Shown here in pieces: positions 1-5,502 of a stretch of 5,502 nucleotides of DNA. Origin of the DNA: Sphingobacteriales bacterium. GTDB lineage: Bacteria; Bacteroidota; Bacteroidia; Chitinophagales; Chitinophagaceae. The DNA lies in assembly GCA_947463665.1 (NCBI GenBank), contig CANHUD010000171.1:1-5502 (forward strand), written 5' to 3'. The stretch's first letter is position 1; the number at the start of each line of letters is the position of its first letter. The translations under genes and the position numbers were made by a program. The notes under the pieces were generated by a model. The model saw only the letters and a program-made list of their open reading frames with translations. It had not been told where the DNA came from and did no database searches.

Positions 1-1482
1 AGTCATGAACGCTATAAAACGCCGGAACGTCTTGAATGGGAACGCAAATGGGACTGCAACCGTAAAATGCGGGAATGGATCCTCGAGAATCTGCTGGCCT
101 CTGACGAAGAACTTGTTGAATTGGAACAGGCCGCTAAAAAATACGTACGCGAGTGCAGGGATGAAGCCTGGAGAAAATATTTTGAGCCGATCCGTCAGCA
201 ACGGCATCATGTACTGGCGATACTCGATGAAATGATTCCGCAGTTACAGGATCCGCAACCGGTTCAGCAACTGGTAAATGAACTGAGGTCTAACAAAGAA
301 CCACTCCGCAGAGACCTCCTGCGTTCTTTGTCCAGATCGATTGAACTCACTCCGGAACACATCCATGCTTCCGCCCGGAATCTGCTAAGCCGCCTTGATG
401 AAGAGAATCGACGGCTCTACAACTCTCATCTGCATCTTGAAGGCCCGGGATCCGCCCTGCAGGTGGGTACCGCTGAGCCTTTGTACGATCAGGATGCTCC
501 TCACCTGAATGCTTATGAAGTGCTCAACCGGTATTTCGATGCCCTCTTTACAGCCAATCCGGCAGTAGTAGCCTTCGGAGAAGATGTGGGGAAAATTGGC
601 GATGTGAACCAGGGATTCGCCGGCCTGCAGGAAAAGTTCGGCGAGTACCGCATTTTCGATACCGGCATCCGGGAACTAACCATCATCGGACAGGGAATAG
701 GTATGGCAATGCGCGGCCTCCGGCCGATTGCGGAGATACAATACCTGGATTACGTCATTTATGGTCTTCAACCGCTAACGGATGATGTAGCCACTCTGCG
801 TTTCCGGACTGCCGGCAGACAGGCAGCTCCGCTGATTGTTCGCACACGAGGGCACCGACTGGAAGGAATCTGGCATAGCGGTTCGCCCATGGGTGTACTT
901 ATTCATGCGCTTCGTGGTATGCATCTCTGTGTACCCAGAAATATGGTGCAGGCCGCAGGTATGTACAATACGCTGCTCGACAGTGCGGAACCAGGCATGG
1001 TAATCGAATCGCTTAATGGGTATCGGCTGAAAGAACGTCTGCCCAACAACTTGCTGGAAATGCGGGTGCCGCTCGGCATTCCGGAGATCGTCCGGGAGGG
1101 AACCGATATCACGCTGGTTACGTACGGATCTACGGTAAGGGTCGTTCTGGAAGCGGCTGATTTCCTGGAGAAACTGGGTATTTCCTGCGAAGTAATTGAT
1201 GTTCAAACTTTATTGCCGTTCGATATCCACCACCAGATTCTTGAATCACTCAAAAGAACCAATAGAATCGCATTTGTCGATGAGGATGTTCCCGGCGGAG
1301 CAGCGGCTTATATGTTCAATAAGGTGATGGAAGAACAGGGTGGCTACCAGTGGCTGGATGCGAAGCCACGTACCCTTACGGCCCAGGCACATCGTCCTGC
1401 CTATGGAAGCGATGGAGATTATTTCTCCAAACCCAACGCTGAAAATGTAATCCGGCTGGTTCGTGAAATGATGGCAGAATAG
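1..1482 (+). CDS. Fused E1 (alpha/beta) of a 2-oxoacid dehydrogenase complex, probably branched-chain; 5' partial
   Basis: Thiamine-diphosphate-dependent E1, which decarboxylates a 2-oxoacid and passes the acyl group to the lipoyl E2; cytoplasmic. The frame is open from base 1 (Ser-His-Glu-Arg-Tyr-Lys...), so the alpha domain with its ThDP-binding part lies left of the window and the Met at 67 is internal. 494 residues are visible. Residues 1-60 are the alpha tail; about 62-165 are a mostly helical, charged linker; 168-340 are the beta pyrimidine-binding domain (GEDVG at 193-197; Glu225 in DTGIRE, matching the cofactor-activating Glu59 of human PDH beta; His292 in WHSGSP, matching the active-site His128); about 355-494 are the transketolase C-terminal domain. 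It ends with tandem stops TAG TAA. Single-chain alpha/beta E1s are common in Bacteroidota. The branched-chain substrate is inferred from that family; pyruvate is possible. No E2 or E3 gene is visible. Confidence 0.9.
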   Translation, partial: SHERYKTPERLEWERKWDCNRKMREWILENLLASDEELVELEQAAKKYVRECRDEAWRKYFEPIRQQRHHVLAILDEMIPQLQDPQPVQQLVNELRSNKEPLRRDLLRSLSRSIELTPEHIHASARNLLSRLDEENRRLYNSHLHLEGPGSALQVGTAEPLYDQDAPHLNAYEVLNRYFDALFTANPAVVAFGEDVGKIGDVNQGFAGLQEKFGEYRIFDTGIRELTIIGQGIGMAMRGLRPIAEIQYLDYVIYGLQPLTDDVATLRFRTAGRQAAPLIVRTRGHRLEGIWHSGSPMGVLIHALRGMHLCVPRNMVQAAGMYNTLLDSAEPGMVIESLNGYRLKERLPNNLLEMRVPLGIPEIVREGTDITLVTYGSTVRVVLEAADFLEKLGISCEVIDVQTLLPFDIHHQILESLKRTNRIAFVDEDVPGGAAAYMFNKVMEEQGGYQWLDAKPRTLTAQAHRPAYGSDGDYFSKPNAENVIRLVREMMAE

Positions 1483-1490
1483 TAACCTGT

Positions 1491-1895
1491 TCAGTTAATA
1501 AATCGTTCCTTCCAGTCGTATGGTGGCATCCAGCACTCCTGATGTTTACCAAACCACCGGTAGCGGTTGAGTGCCACCCATGCATACATGCCATCCCGCA
1601 GAAATCGGGGTAGGATGATCAGTCCGTATAAGAACAGCCAACCTTTTCCCAGAAGTTTACATACCAACAATGCTGCGTCTGAACGCTGATAAACACGACC
1701 TCTCCATTCCAGTAAAAAGCTATCCGGCGATGCACTTGGAATGCCCTCTTTTAAAAGAAGATTCCGGCCTGCTTCACCCTGAAGGGACGCAAACCGGAAT
1801 CGTTTTCTGGTATCTCTTTTCAGTATGAACTGAACAGCTCCGGTACAGAGCAGACACATCCCATCAAAATAAACCACGGGATGCTCCGTATTCAT
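1491..1895 (-). CDS. DCC-family thiol-disulfide oxidoreductase-like protein (DUF393, YuxK-like)
   Basis: A small 134-residue protein, the usual length for the DCC (DUF393) family, named after its conserved Asp-Cys-Cys motif. The N-terminus reads VVYFDGMCLLC, giving DxxCxxC with Asp11, Cys14 and Cys17, as in thioredoxin-like redox proteins. The C-terminal half carries the other family hallmark, LRDGMYAWVALNRYRWFGK (99-117) followed by Cys121. The hydrophobic stretch around 85-97 is typical of the family and is not a clear transmembrane helix; there is no signal peptide, so it is probably cytoplasmic. Redox activity is predicted from the CxxC motif; no substrate is known to me. The ATG directly follows the yebC stop (TAAATG) and no Shine-Dalgarno is visible, so translational coupling to yebC is likely. 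Its stop lies 8 bases from the stop of the convergent E1 gene. Confidence 0.9.
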   Translation of the reverse strand: MNTEHPVVYFDGMCLLCTGAVQFILKRDTRKRFRFASLQGEAGRNLLLKEGIPSASPDSFLLEWRGRVYQRSDAALLVCKLLGKGWLFLYGLIILPRFLRDGMYAWVALNRYRWFGKHQECWMPPYDWKERFIN

Positions 1896-2618
1896 TTACC
1901 GGAGGTTATGGAATACTTTCTGAACATCCTCATCCTGTTCCAATCTATCAACAAGTTTGAGCACTTCATTCGCTTCCTCTTCACCCAGTTCAACCGTATT
2001 CTGCGGAATCCATTCAACCTCTGAACTCAGTGGTGTCAGGTTCAGATCTTCAAGCGCTTTCTGCATTTTACCAAAATCAGCAAAAGCTGAACGTATGATA
2101 AGTACATCCTCCCCATTCTCGCCACTGCCTTCGCCCATTTCTTCCAGACCGTGATCGATAAGCTCGAGTTCCATGTCCTCCATGTTCAACCCTTCAGGTT
2201 TAAGTTTGAACACCCCCATTTTCTTAAACTGGAAACTCACGCTCCCGCTGTTACCAAGTGAACCATTGCCCTTGTTGAAATGCGATTTTACATTCGCAAC
2301 GGTTCGGACGTGGTTATCGGTGGCTGTTTCTACCAGAATAGCCACACCATGCGGGCCATAGCCTTCATAGAGAATCTCTTCGAAATTCTCCATCTCTTTG
2401 CCAAATGCCCGCTTAATGGCCGCTTCCACCCGGTCTTTCGGCATGTTGACCGATTTCGCGTTCTGCATGCACCGGCGCAGCGCAGGATTAGTAGCGGGAT
2501 CAGAGCCTCCGGTTTTTACCGCAATGGCGATCTCTTTCCCGATACGGGTGAACTGCTTTGCCATCCTGTCCCACCGGGCGAACATGCTCGCTTTCCGAAC
2601 TTCAAATATGCGACCCAT
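1896..2618 (-). CDS. yebC: YebC/PmpR (TACO1) family protein, Bacteroidota type
   Basis: 240 residues, full length for the family. Members were long annotated as transcriptional regulators (PmpR), but more recent work assigns bacterial YebC and mitochondrial TACO1 a ribosome-associated role that eases translation of proline-rich stretches; a cytoplasmic translation factor is the best reading. Visible blocks: MGRIFEVRKASMFARW then FTRIGKEI (1-30), the variant N-terminus that replaces MAGHSKWANIKHRK in Bacteroidota; NPALRRCMQNAKSVNMPKDR (44-63); the YEGYGPHGVA core (84-93); NKGNGSLGNSGSVSFQF (115-131); and the acidic C-terminus ending DVQKVFHNLR. Residues 158-170 are a Glu/Gly-rich acidic loop. 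The start at 2618 gives the full family N-terminus, and a promoter match lies just upstream. The downstream DCC gene abuts it. Whether it binds DNA or ribosomes here cannot be told from sequence. Confidence 0.95.
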   Translation of the reverse strand: MGRIFEVRKASMFARWDRMAKQFTRIGKEIAIAVKTGGSDPATNPALRRCMQNAKSVNMPKDRVEAAIKRAFGKEMENFEEILYEGYGPHGVAILVETATDNHVRTVANVKSHFNKGNGSLGNSGSVSFQFKKMGVFKLKPEGLNMEDMELELIDHGLEEMGEGSGENGEDVLIIRSAFADFGKMQKALEDLNLTPLSSEVEWIPQNTVELGEEEANEVLKLVDRLEQDEDVQKVFHNLR

Positions 2619-2640
2619 AACGTTTAACGATTTGCGGCTG

Positions 2641-2670
2641 CAAAATTAATCACCAATCACCAATCACCAA
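2641..2670 (-). promoter_or_regulatory. Predicted Bacteroidota-type promoter of yebC-DCC
   Basis: On the minus strand, TAATTTTG (2648-2641) matches the TAnnTTTG -7 box of Bacteroidota sigma factors at every fixed position. A TTG (2670-2668) lies 19 bases upstream, at the spacing expected for the -33 element. Transcription would start near 2635, giving a leader of about 15-20 bases before the yebC ATG, with no Shine-Dalgarno, as is usual in the phylum. The -33 part and the spacer consist of the heptamer repeat described separately. Seen in sequence; promoter function is inferred. Confidence 0.55.
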
Positions 2671-2676
2671 TCACAA
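2649..2676. repeat. Heptamer tandem repeat ATCACCA x3 plus a one-mismatch fourth copy
   Basis: Three perfect copies of ATCACCA (2649-2655, 2656-2662, 2663-2669) are followed by ATCACAA (2670-2676), which has one mismatch. The array covers most of the gap between permease and yebC and includes the permease stop codon (2673-2671, minus strand). It supplies the spacer and the possible -33 TTG of the yebC promoter. No second array of this unit was seen in the window. Tandem arrays this short usually arise by slippage; a regulatory role is only a possibility. Confidence 0.9.
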
Positions 2677-4131
2677 TTTATTCAGCTTACTATTCCTTTT
2701 GCTGTACAGAAAATAAACCACTAATCCCAGCGCCATCCATACCATCGCAAATTTGAGCGTGCGCGGATCGATGGCTGCGATCATGCCCAGACAGATCACG
2801 GCGCCCAGAATCGGAACAATGGGAACCAGCGGGGTTTTGAACGGACGGGCCATGTTCGGACTTTTCACCCGCATGATCCATACACCCAGACTAACGAGTA
2901 CAAAGGCAAACAGGGTGCCGAACGATGTCAGATCTCCGGCCATATGTCCGGGTACAAAGGCAGCAAAAGCACCCACAAAAACAAACAGGATCCAGTTGGC
3001 TTTATAGGGCGTATTGAATTTCGGATGGAGATCACCAAAAGCCTTGGGAATCAGTCCGTCATTGCTCATTGTATAAAAGATACGGCTCTGTCCCATCAGC
3101 ATTACCAGAATCACGGAAGAAAACCCTGCCAGGATGGCAATCGTGATGCCTTTCGCCAGCCATTCATAGCCGGGCATGTAGGCAGAAATGGCATAAGCCA
3201 CAGAGGCTTCCTGTCCTTTACTGGGGTCGGTAAAATCTGTGTAAGGAGCCACACCGGTGAGTACATGCCCAAATAAAATGTATAAGATGGTACATACCAC
3301 CAGCGATCCCAGAATACCGATCGGCATATCACGCGAAGGATTCTTGGCTTCCTGGGCCGCAGTGGAAACTGCATCAAACCCGATGAAGGCAAAGAATACG
3401 ATAGCAGCTCCTCCTAACACACCACCCCAGCCATGTTTGAACACACCTTCGTGCCCGGGTGTACCTTCCGGTATCATATAAGGGGTATGATTGGCCGTAT
3501 CGATGAACTGCCAGCCCACTGCAATGAACAGCAGTACAATAGCCACTTTCACGAATACGATAACGGCATTTACCAGCGCAGATTCCTGAGTTCCTTTGAT
3601 CAACAAAAGGGTTAGTAAAAGGAGAATGACCAGAGCCGGCACATTCATAATACCGTATACTTTGACCCCATCCCGCACCACATGTTCAAGGGGGGAGTGC
3701 GACCATTCATAGGGAATCCTTCCTCCTAATAAGGTATTCAGATATTCACTCCATGCAATAGAAACAGTAGCTGCTCCCAGTGCATATTCCATGATAAGGG
3801 CCCATCCGATGATCCATGCAACCATCTCACCCATTGTTACATACGAGTACGCGTAGGCGCTGCCTGCAATGGGGATCATAGCTGCAAACTCGGCATAACA
3901 GAGGCCTGCAAATGCACATCCGATGGCGGCAACAATAAAGGATAACGTCACTGCCGGTCCTGCAGCCTGACCAGCGGCGGCAGCTGTTCTTACGAAAAGA
4001 CCTGCGCCAATGATCGCGCCAATCCCAAGGGCTACCAGATTACCGGCTCCCAGTGTTCTTTTCAACCCTTTCTCCTGATCACGGGTCTGAGCCAGCATAG
4101 ACTCCAGATCCTTGGTTCTGAAAATACTCAT
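2671..4131 (-). CDS. APC-superfamily amino acid permease, cationic amino acid transporter (CAT) type
   Basis: 486 residues, a normal length for bacterial CAT-type permeases. About 12 membrane helices can be traced: 30-50, 57-83, 95-118, 161-178, 185-207, 236-256, 272-296, 326-347, 378-393, 401-419, 432-452 and 459-476. GIGAIIGAG (36-44) is the unwound helix 1 motif that binds the substrate amino and carboxyl groups. FFAFIGFDAVSTAAQEAKNP (246-265) and GQSRIFYTMSNDGLIP (347-362) are strong CAT signatures. Lys195 in helix 5 matches the lysine that fills the Na2 site in ApcT and GkApcT, suggesting proton coupling. It acts in the inner membrane, importing amino acids. The CAT subfamily is clear, but the actual substrate is not. 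The ATG at 4131 precedes a typical cytoplasmic N-terminus of about 28 residues. The gene is divergent from the symporter and 52 bases upstream of yebC. Confidence 0.92.
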   Translation of the reverse strand: MSIFRTKDLESMLAQTRDQEKGLKRTLGAGNLVALGIGAIIGAGLFVRTAAAAGQAAGPAVTLSFIVAAIGCAFAGLCYAEFAAMIPIAGSAYAYSYVTMGEMVAWIIGWALIMEYALGAATVSIAWSEYLNTLLGGRIPYEWSHSPLEHVVRDGVKVYGIMNVPALVILLLLTLLLIKGTQESALVNAVIVFVKVAIVLLFIAVGWQFIDTANHTPYMIPEGTPGHEGVFKHGWGGVLGGAAIVFFAFIGFDAVSTAAQEAKNPSRDMPIGILGSLVVCTILYILFGHVLTGVAPYTDFTDPSKGQEASVAYAISAYMPGYEWLAKGITIAILAGFSSVILVMLMGQSRIFYTMSNDGLIPKAFGDLHPKFNTPYKANWILFVFVGAFAAFVPGHMAGDLTSFGTLFAFVLVSLGVWIMRVKSPNMARPFKTPLVPIVPILGAVICLGMIAAIDPRTLKFAMVWMALGLVVYFLYSKRNSKLNKL

Positions 4132-4166
4132 GTTACTGATGCAGTTTTTATTGTTGTTTGGAAGCG

Positions 4167-4174
4167 GAAAGATA
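4167..4174 (-). promoter_or_regulatory. Candidate -7 box for the amino acid permease
   Basis: TATCTTTC on the minus strand differs from the Bacteroidota TAnnTTTG box only at the last base. It would start transcription near 4160, leaving a leader of about 30 bases before the permease ATG. No TTG lies at the expected 19-21 bases upstream, so this is a weak call made on one element and its position. Confidence 0.3.
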
Positions 4175-4225
4175 GCAAAAACAATACATCATCCCATTTT
4201 TCTCGCAAAAAACAGCATACAGGCC

Positions 4226-4258
4226 TTGTAAAACAGTTCACTGAATTGTTTATATTGC
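4226..4258 (+). promoter_or_regulatory. Candidate promoter for the symporter, implying an almost leaderless mRNA
   Basis: TTG (4226-4228) is followed after 22 bases by TATATTGC (4251-4258), which resembles TAnnTTTGC with one T missing. If it is used, transcription would begin only a base or two before the ATG at 4264. Both the imperfect box and the closeness to the start make this uncertain. Confidence 0.25.
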
Positions 4259-4263
4259 ACCCT

Positions 4264-5502
4264 ATGCAGAAGTCGAACCGGTTAACCGTGTATATATTGT
4301 TGTCGATGATCATAGGACTGATCACCGGCTACCTCATACATATCAACGCCACACCTGCATTTATTACCTCTTTATCACCCAAACTAAAACTGCTGACCAC
4401 CATTTTTCTGCGGCTGGTTCAGATGATCATTGCTCCCCTGGTATTCACCACACTCGTTGTGGGCATCGCCAAACTGGGAGATCTGAAAACGGTTGGCAGG
4501 ATCGGCGGAAAAGCACTGCTCTGGTTCATCACGGCTTCGCTGGTATCTCTGCTGATTGGTATGTTCTGGGTCAACCTGCTGCAACCCGGAGTTGGGTTTG
4601 CACCCGGCTCTGCAGATATGAATGCAGCCAGTGAGGTTATCGGTAAAACCAATGCGTTCTCACTGGAAGAATTCGTCAAACATCTTTTCCCCAAAAGCAT
4701 CGTAGAAGCGATGGCTACGAATGAGATTCTGCAGATCGTGGTCTTCTCCATTTTCTTCGGAGTAGCTATGGCACATATGGGTGAAAAAGCCAAATCAGTG
4801 ATGAATGCACTCGATACGGTAGCCCATGTAATTCTGACCATGGTCGGCTATGTAATGAACTTCGCCCCGCTTGGCGTATTCGGTGCCATTGCTGCTGTTG
4901 TGGCTACCTATGGTTTGCAGAGTATCGTAGTTGTGTACCTTAAATATTTCGGCGCCTTTCTGGTTGGAATTGCCTCCCTCTGGGCGATTTTAATGATTGT
5001 AGGATACATCATCCTGGGTAACCGCCTCTTTACCCTGATCAAGAGGATACTCAATCCGATGGCCATCGCTTTCAGTACCACCAGCAGCGAAGCCGTTTTT
5101 CCCAAGCTGGTACAGGAATTGGAAGCCTATGGTTGTAAAAATAAAATCGTATCCTTTATCCTTCCGCTGGGTTATAGTTTTAACCTGGACGGCAGCATGA
5201 TGTATATGACCTTTGCCAGTATTTTCATTGCACAGGTCTACAATATACCGCTCGATTTACCCACACAGCTTACCATGTTGTTAGTGCTGATGCTAACCAG
5301 TAAGGGGATCGCCGGTGTGCCCAGAGCCTCTCTGGTTGTGGTAACGGCTACCTGTGCCATGTTTAATATTCCCCCGGAAGGGGTGGCGCTGATTCTCCCG
5401 ATTGATCATTTTTGCGATATGTTCCGAACCGTTACCAACGTAATTGGAAATGCTCTTGCTACCGCTGCTGTGAGCAAGTGGGAAGGTGAACTGGGAGAGG
5501 AA
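4264..5502 (+). CDS. Dicarboxylate/amino acid:cation symporter (DAACS, GltP-like), probably glutamate/aspartate; 3' partial
   Basis: Open from ATG 4264 to the window edge, 413 residues without a stop. Family members are about 410-440 long, so only the tail is missing. It is an inner-membrane, elevator-type cation symporter of the SLC1/DctA/GltP fold. Landmarks: first helix 8-25; hairpin 1 STTSSEAVFP (271-280); helix 7 GYSFNLDGSMMY (303-314) with Asn307 and Asp309, matching Na+ ligands Asn310 and Asp312 of GltPh; hairpin 2 TSKGIAGVPRAS (345-356); helix 8 IDHFCDMFRTVTNVIGN (380-396). Asp385 and Arg388 match GltPh Asp394 (amino group) and Arg397 (side-chain carboxylate), which favours acidic amino acids over C4-dicarboxylates. 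The C-terminal KWEGE is typical. The frame stays open upstream without ATG or GTG in the intergenic region; ATG 4264 was chosen because a short polar start precedes helix 1. Motif alignments were made by eye from memory of the family. Confidence 0.92.
   Translation, partial: MQKSNRLTVYILLSMIIGLITGYLIHINATPAFITSLSPKLKLLTTIFLRLVQMIIAPLVFTTLVVGIAKLGDLKTVGRIGGKALLWFITASLVSLLIGMFWVNLLQPGVGFAPGSADMNAASEVIGKTNAFSLEEFVKHLFPKSIVEAMATNEILQIVVFSIFFGVAMAHMGEKAKSVMNALDTVAHVILTMVGYVMNFAPLGVFGAIAAVVATYGLQSIVVVYLKYFGAFLVGIASLWAILMIVGYIILGNRLFTLIKRILNPMAIAFSTTSSEAVFPKLVQELEAYGCKNKIVSFILPLGYSFNLDGSMMYMTFASIFIAQVYNIPLDLPTQLTMLLVLMLTSKGIAGVPRASLVVVTATCAMFNIPPEGVALILPIDHFCDMFRTVTNVIGNALATAAVSKWEGELGEE

Larger units (their letters stand above)
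4132..4263. other. Divergent intergenic region between two amino acid transporter genes
   Basis: 132 bases, clearly richer in A and T than the flanking genes, lying between the start codons of the permease (minus) and the symporter (plus). It must hold the promoters of both unless each is read from farther away. Weak promoter candidates for each direction are listed separately. I saw no convincing long inverted repeat, operator, riboswitch or small gene in it, and no Shine-Dalgarno before either ATG. Confidence 0.7.

Noticed and set aside
67..69. ATG at 67 as the true start of the E1 gene
   Set aside because: The 22 codons before it (SHERYKTPERLEWERKW...) are open and match the E1 alpha tail, so the gene begins outside the window.
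5..235. Plus-strand frame with ATG at 5
   Set aside because: It is out of frame with the E1 reading frame, which is open from base 1 and conserved in sequence. It is a shadow frame.
775..1206. 143-codon open frame on the minus strand inside the E1 gene
   Set aside because: It lies antisense to the conserved beta domain, and its translation shows no recognisable domain. The plus strand is clearly coding here.
1900..1905. GGAGG-like sequence near the DCC start
   Set aside because: It lies on the plus strand, while the DCC and yebC genes are on the minus strand, so it cannot serve as their ribosome-binding site.
2649..2676. CRISPR array or phage attachment site
   Set aside because: The unit is only 7 bases with no spacers and no nearby cas or integrase gene; it is a simple tandem repeat.
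4128..4325. 65-codon minus-strand frame overlapping the divergent intergenic region and symporter start
   Set aside because: Its translation resembles no family, it is Cys- and Asn-rich as expected from AT-rich noncoding DNA, and it overlaps the start of a well-supported gene.
4419..4841. 140-codon open frame on the minus strand
   Set aside because: It is fully antisense to the symporter, whose plus-strand translation carries all family motifs. A minus-strand gene here is not supported.
1..5502. A new defence, mobile or biosynthetic system
   Set aside because: All five genes fall in well-known families of metabolism, transport, translation or redox, and there are no mobile-element genes or marked composition breaks apart from the AT-rich intergenic region.

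Overview
The window looks like ordinary chromosomal DNA from a member of the Bacteroidota, probably near the Chitinophagales or Sphingobacteriales. Four things point there: an E1 2-oxoacid dehydrogenase with alpha and beta parts fused in one chain; a YebC protein with the MGR...FTRIGKEI type of N-terminus instead of MAGHSKW; start codons without Shine-Dalgarno sequences; and a TAnnTTTG-type promoter box. The group assignment is inference from these family traits, not a database result.

Layout. Positions 1-1482 (+) hold the 3' two thirds of the fused E1 gene, cut by the left edge. It converges, with only 8 bases between stop codons, on a minus-strand group. Read in transcription order, that group is an APC/CAT-type amino acid permease (4131-2671), a YebC/TACO1-family translation factor (2618-1896) and a small DCC-family thiol-disulfide oxidoreductase-like protein (1895-1491). 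The last two abut exactly (TAAATG) and are probably one operon. A short intergenic stretch (2619-2670) between permease and yebC holds a heptamer tandem repeat and a good Bacteroidota promoter match. A divergent AT-rich intergenic region (4132-4263) separates the permease from a plus-strand dicarboxylate/amino acid:cation symporter (4264 to beyond 5502), cut by the right edge near its expected C-terminus.

How the genes fit together. The two divergent transporters both probably import amino acids: the permease probably takes cationic or other amino acids by proton coupling, the symporter probably glutamate or aspartate. The E1 enzyme oxidatively decarboxylates 2-oxoacids, most likely the branched-chain ones made from Val, Leu and Ile. 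An amino-acid uptake and catabolism theme is therefore plausible, but nothing in the sequence shows co-regulation. YebC and DCC are housekeeping or accessory genes with no clear link to that theme.

No RNA gene, CRISPR array, insertion sequence, prophage or defence gene was seen, and no gene-free stretch exceeds 132 bases. I found no convincing new biological system. The points most worth a second look are the heptamer repeat inside the yebC promoter and permease stop codon, the binding-site residue pattern of the symporter, and the long helical insert of the fused E1.
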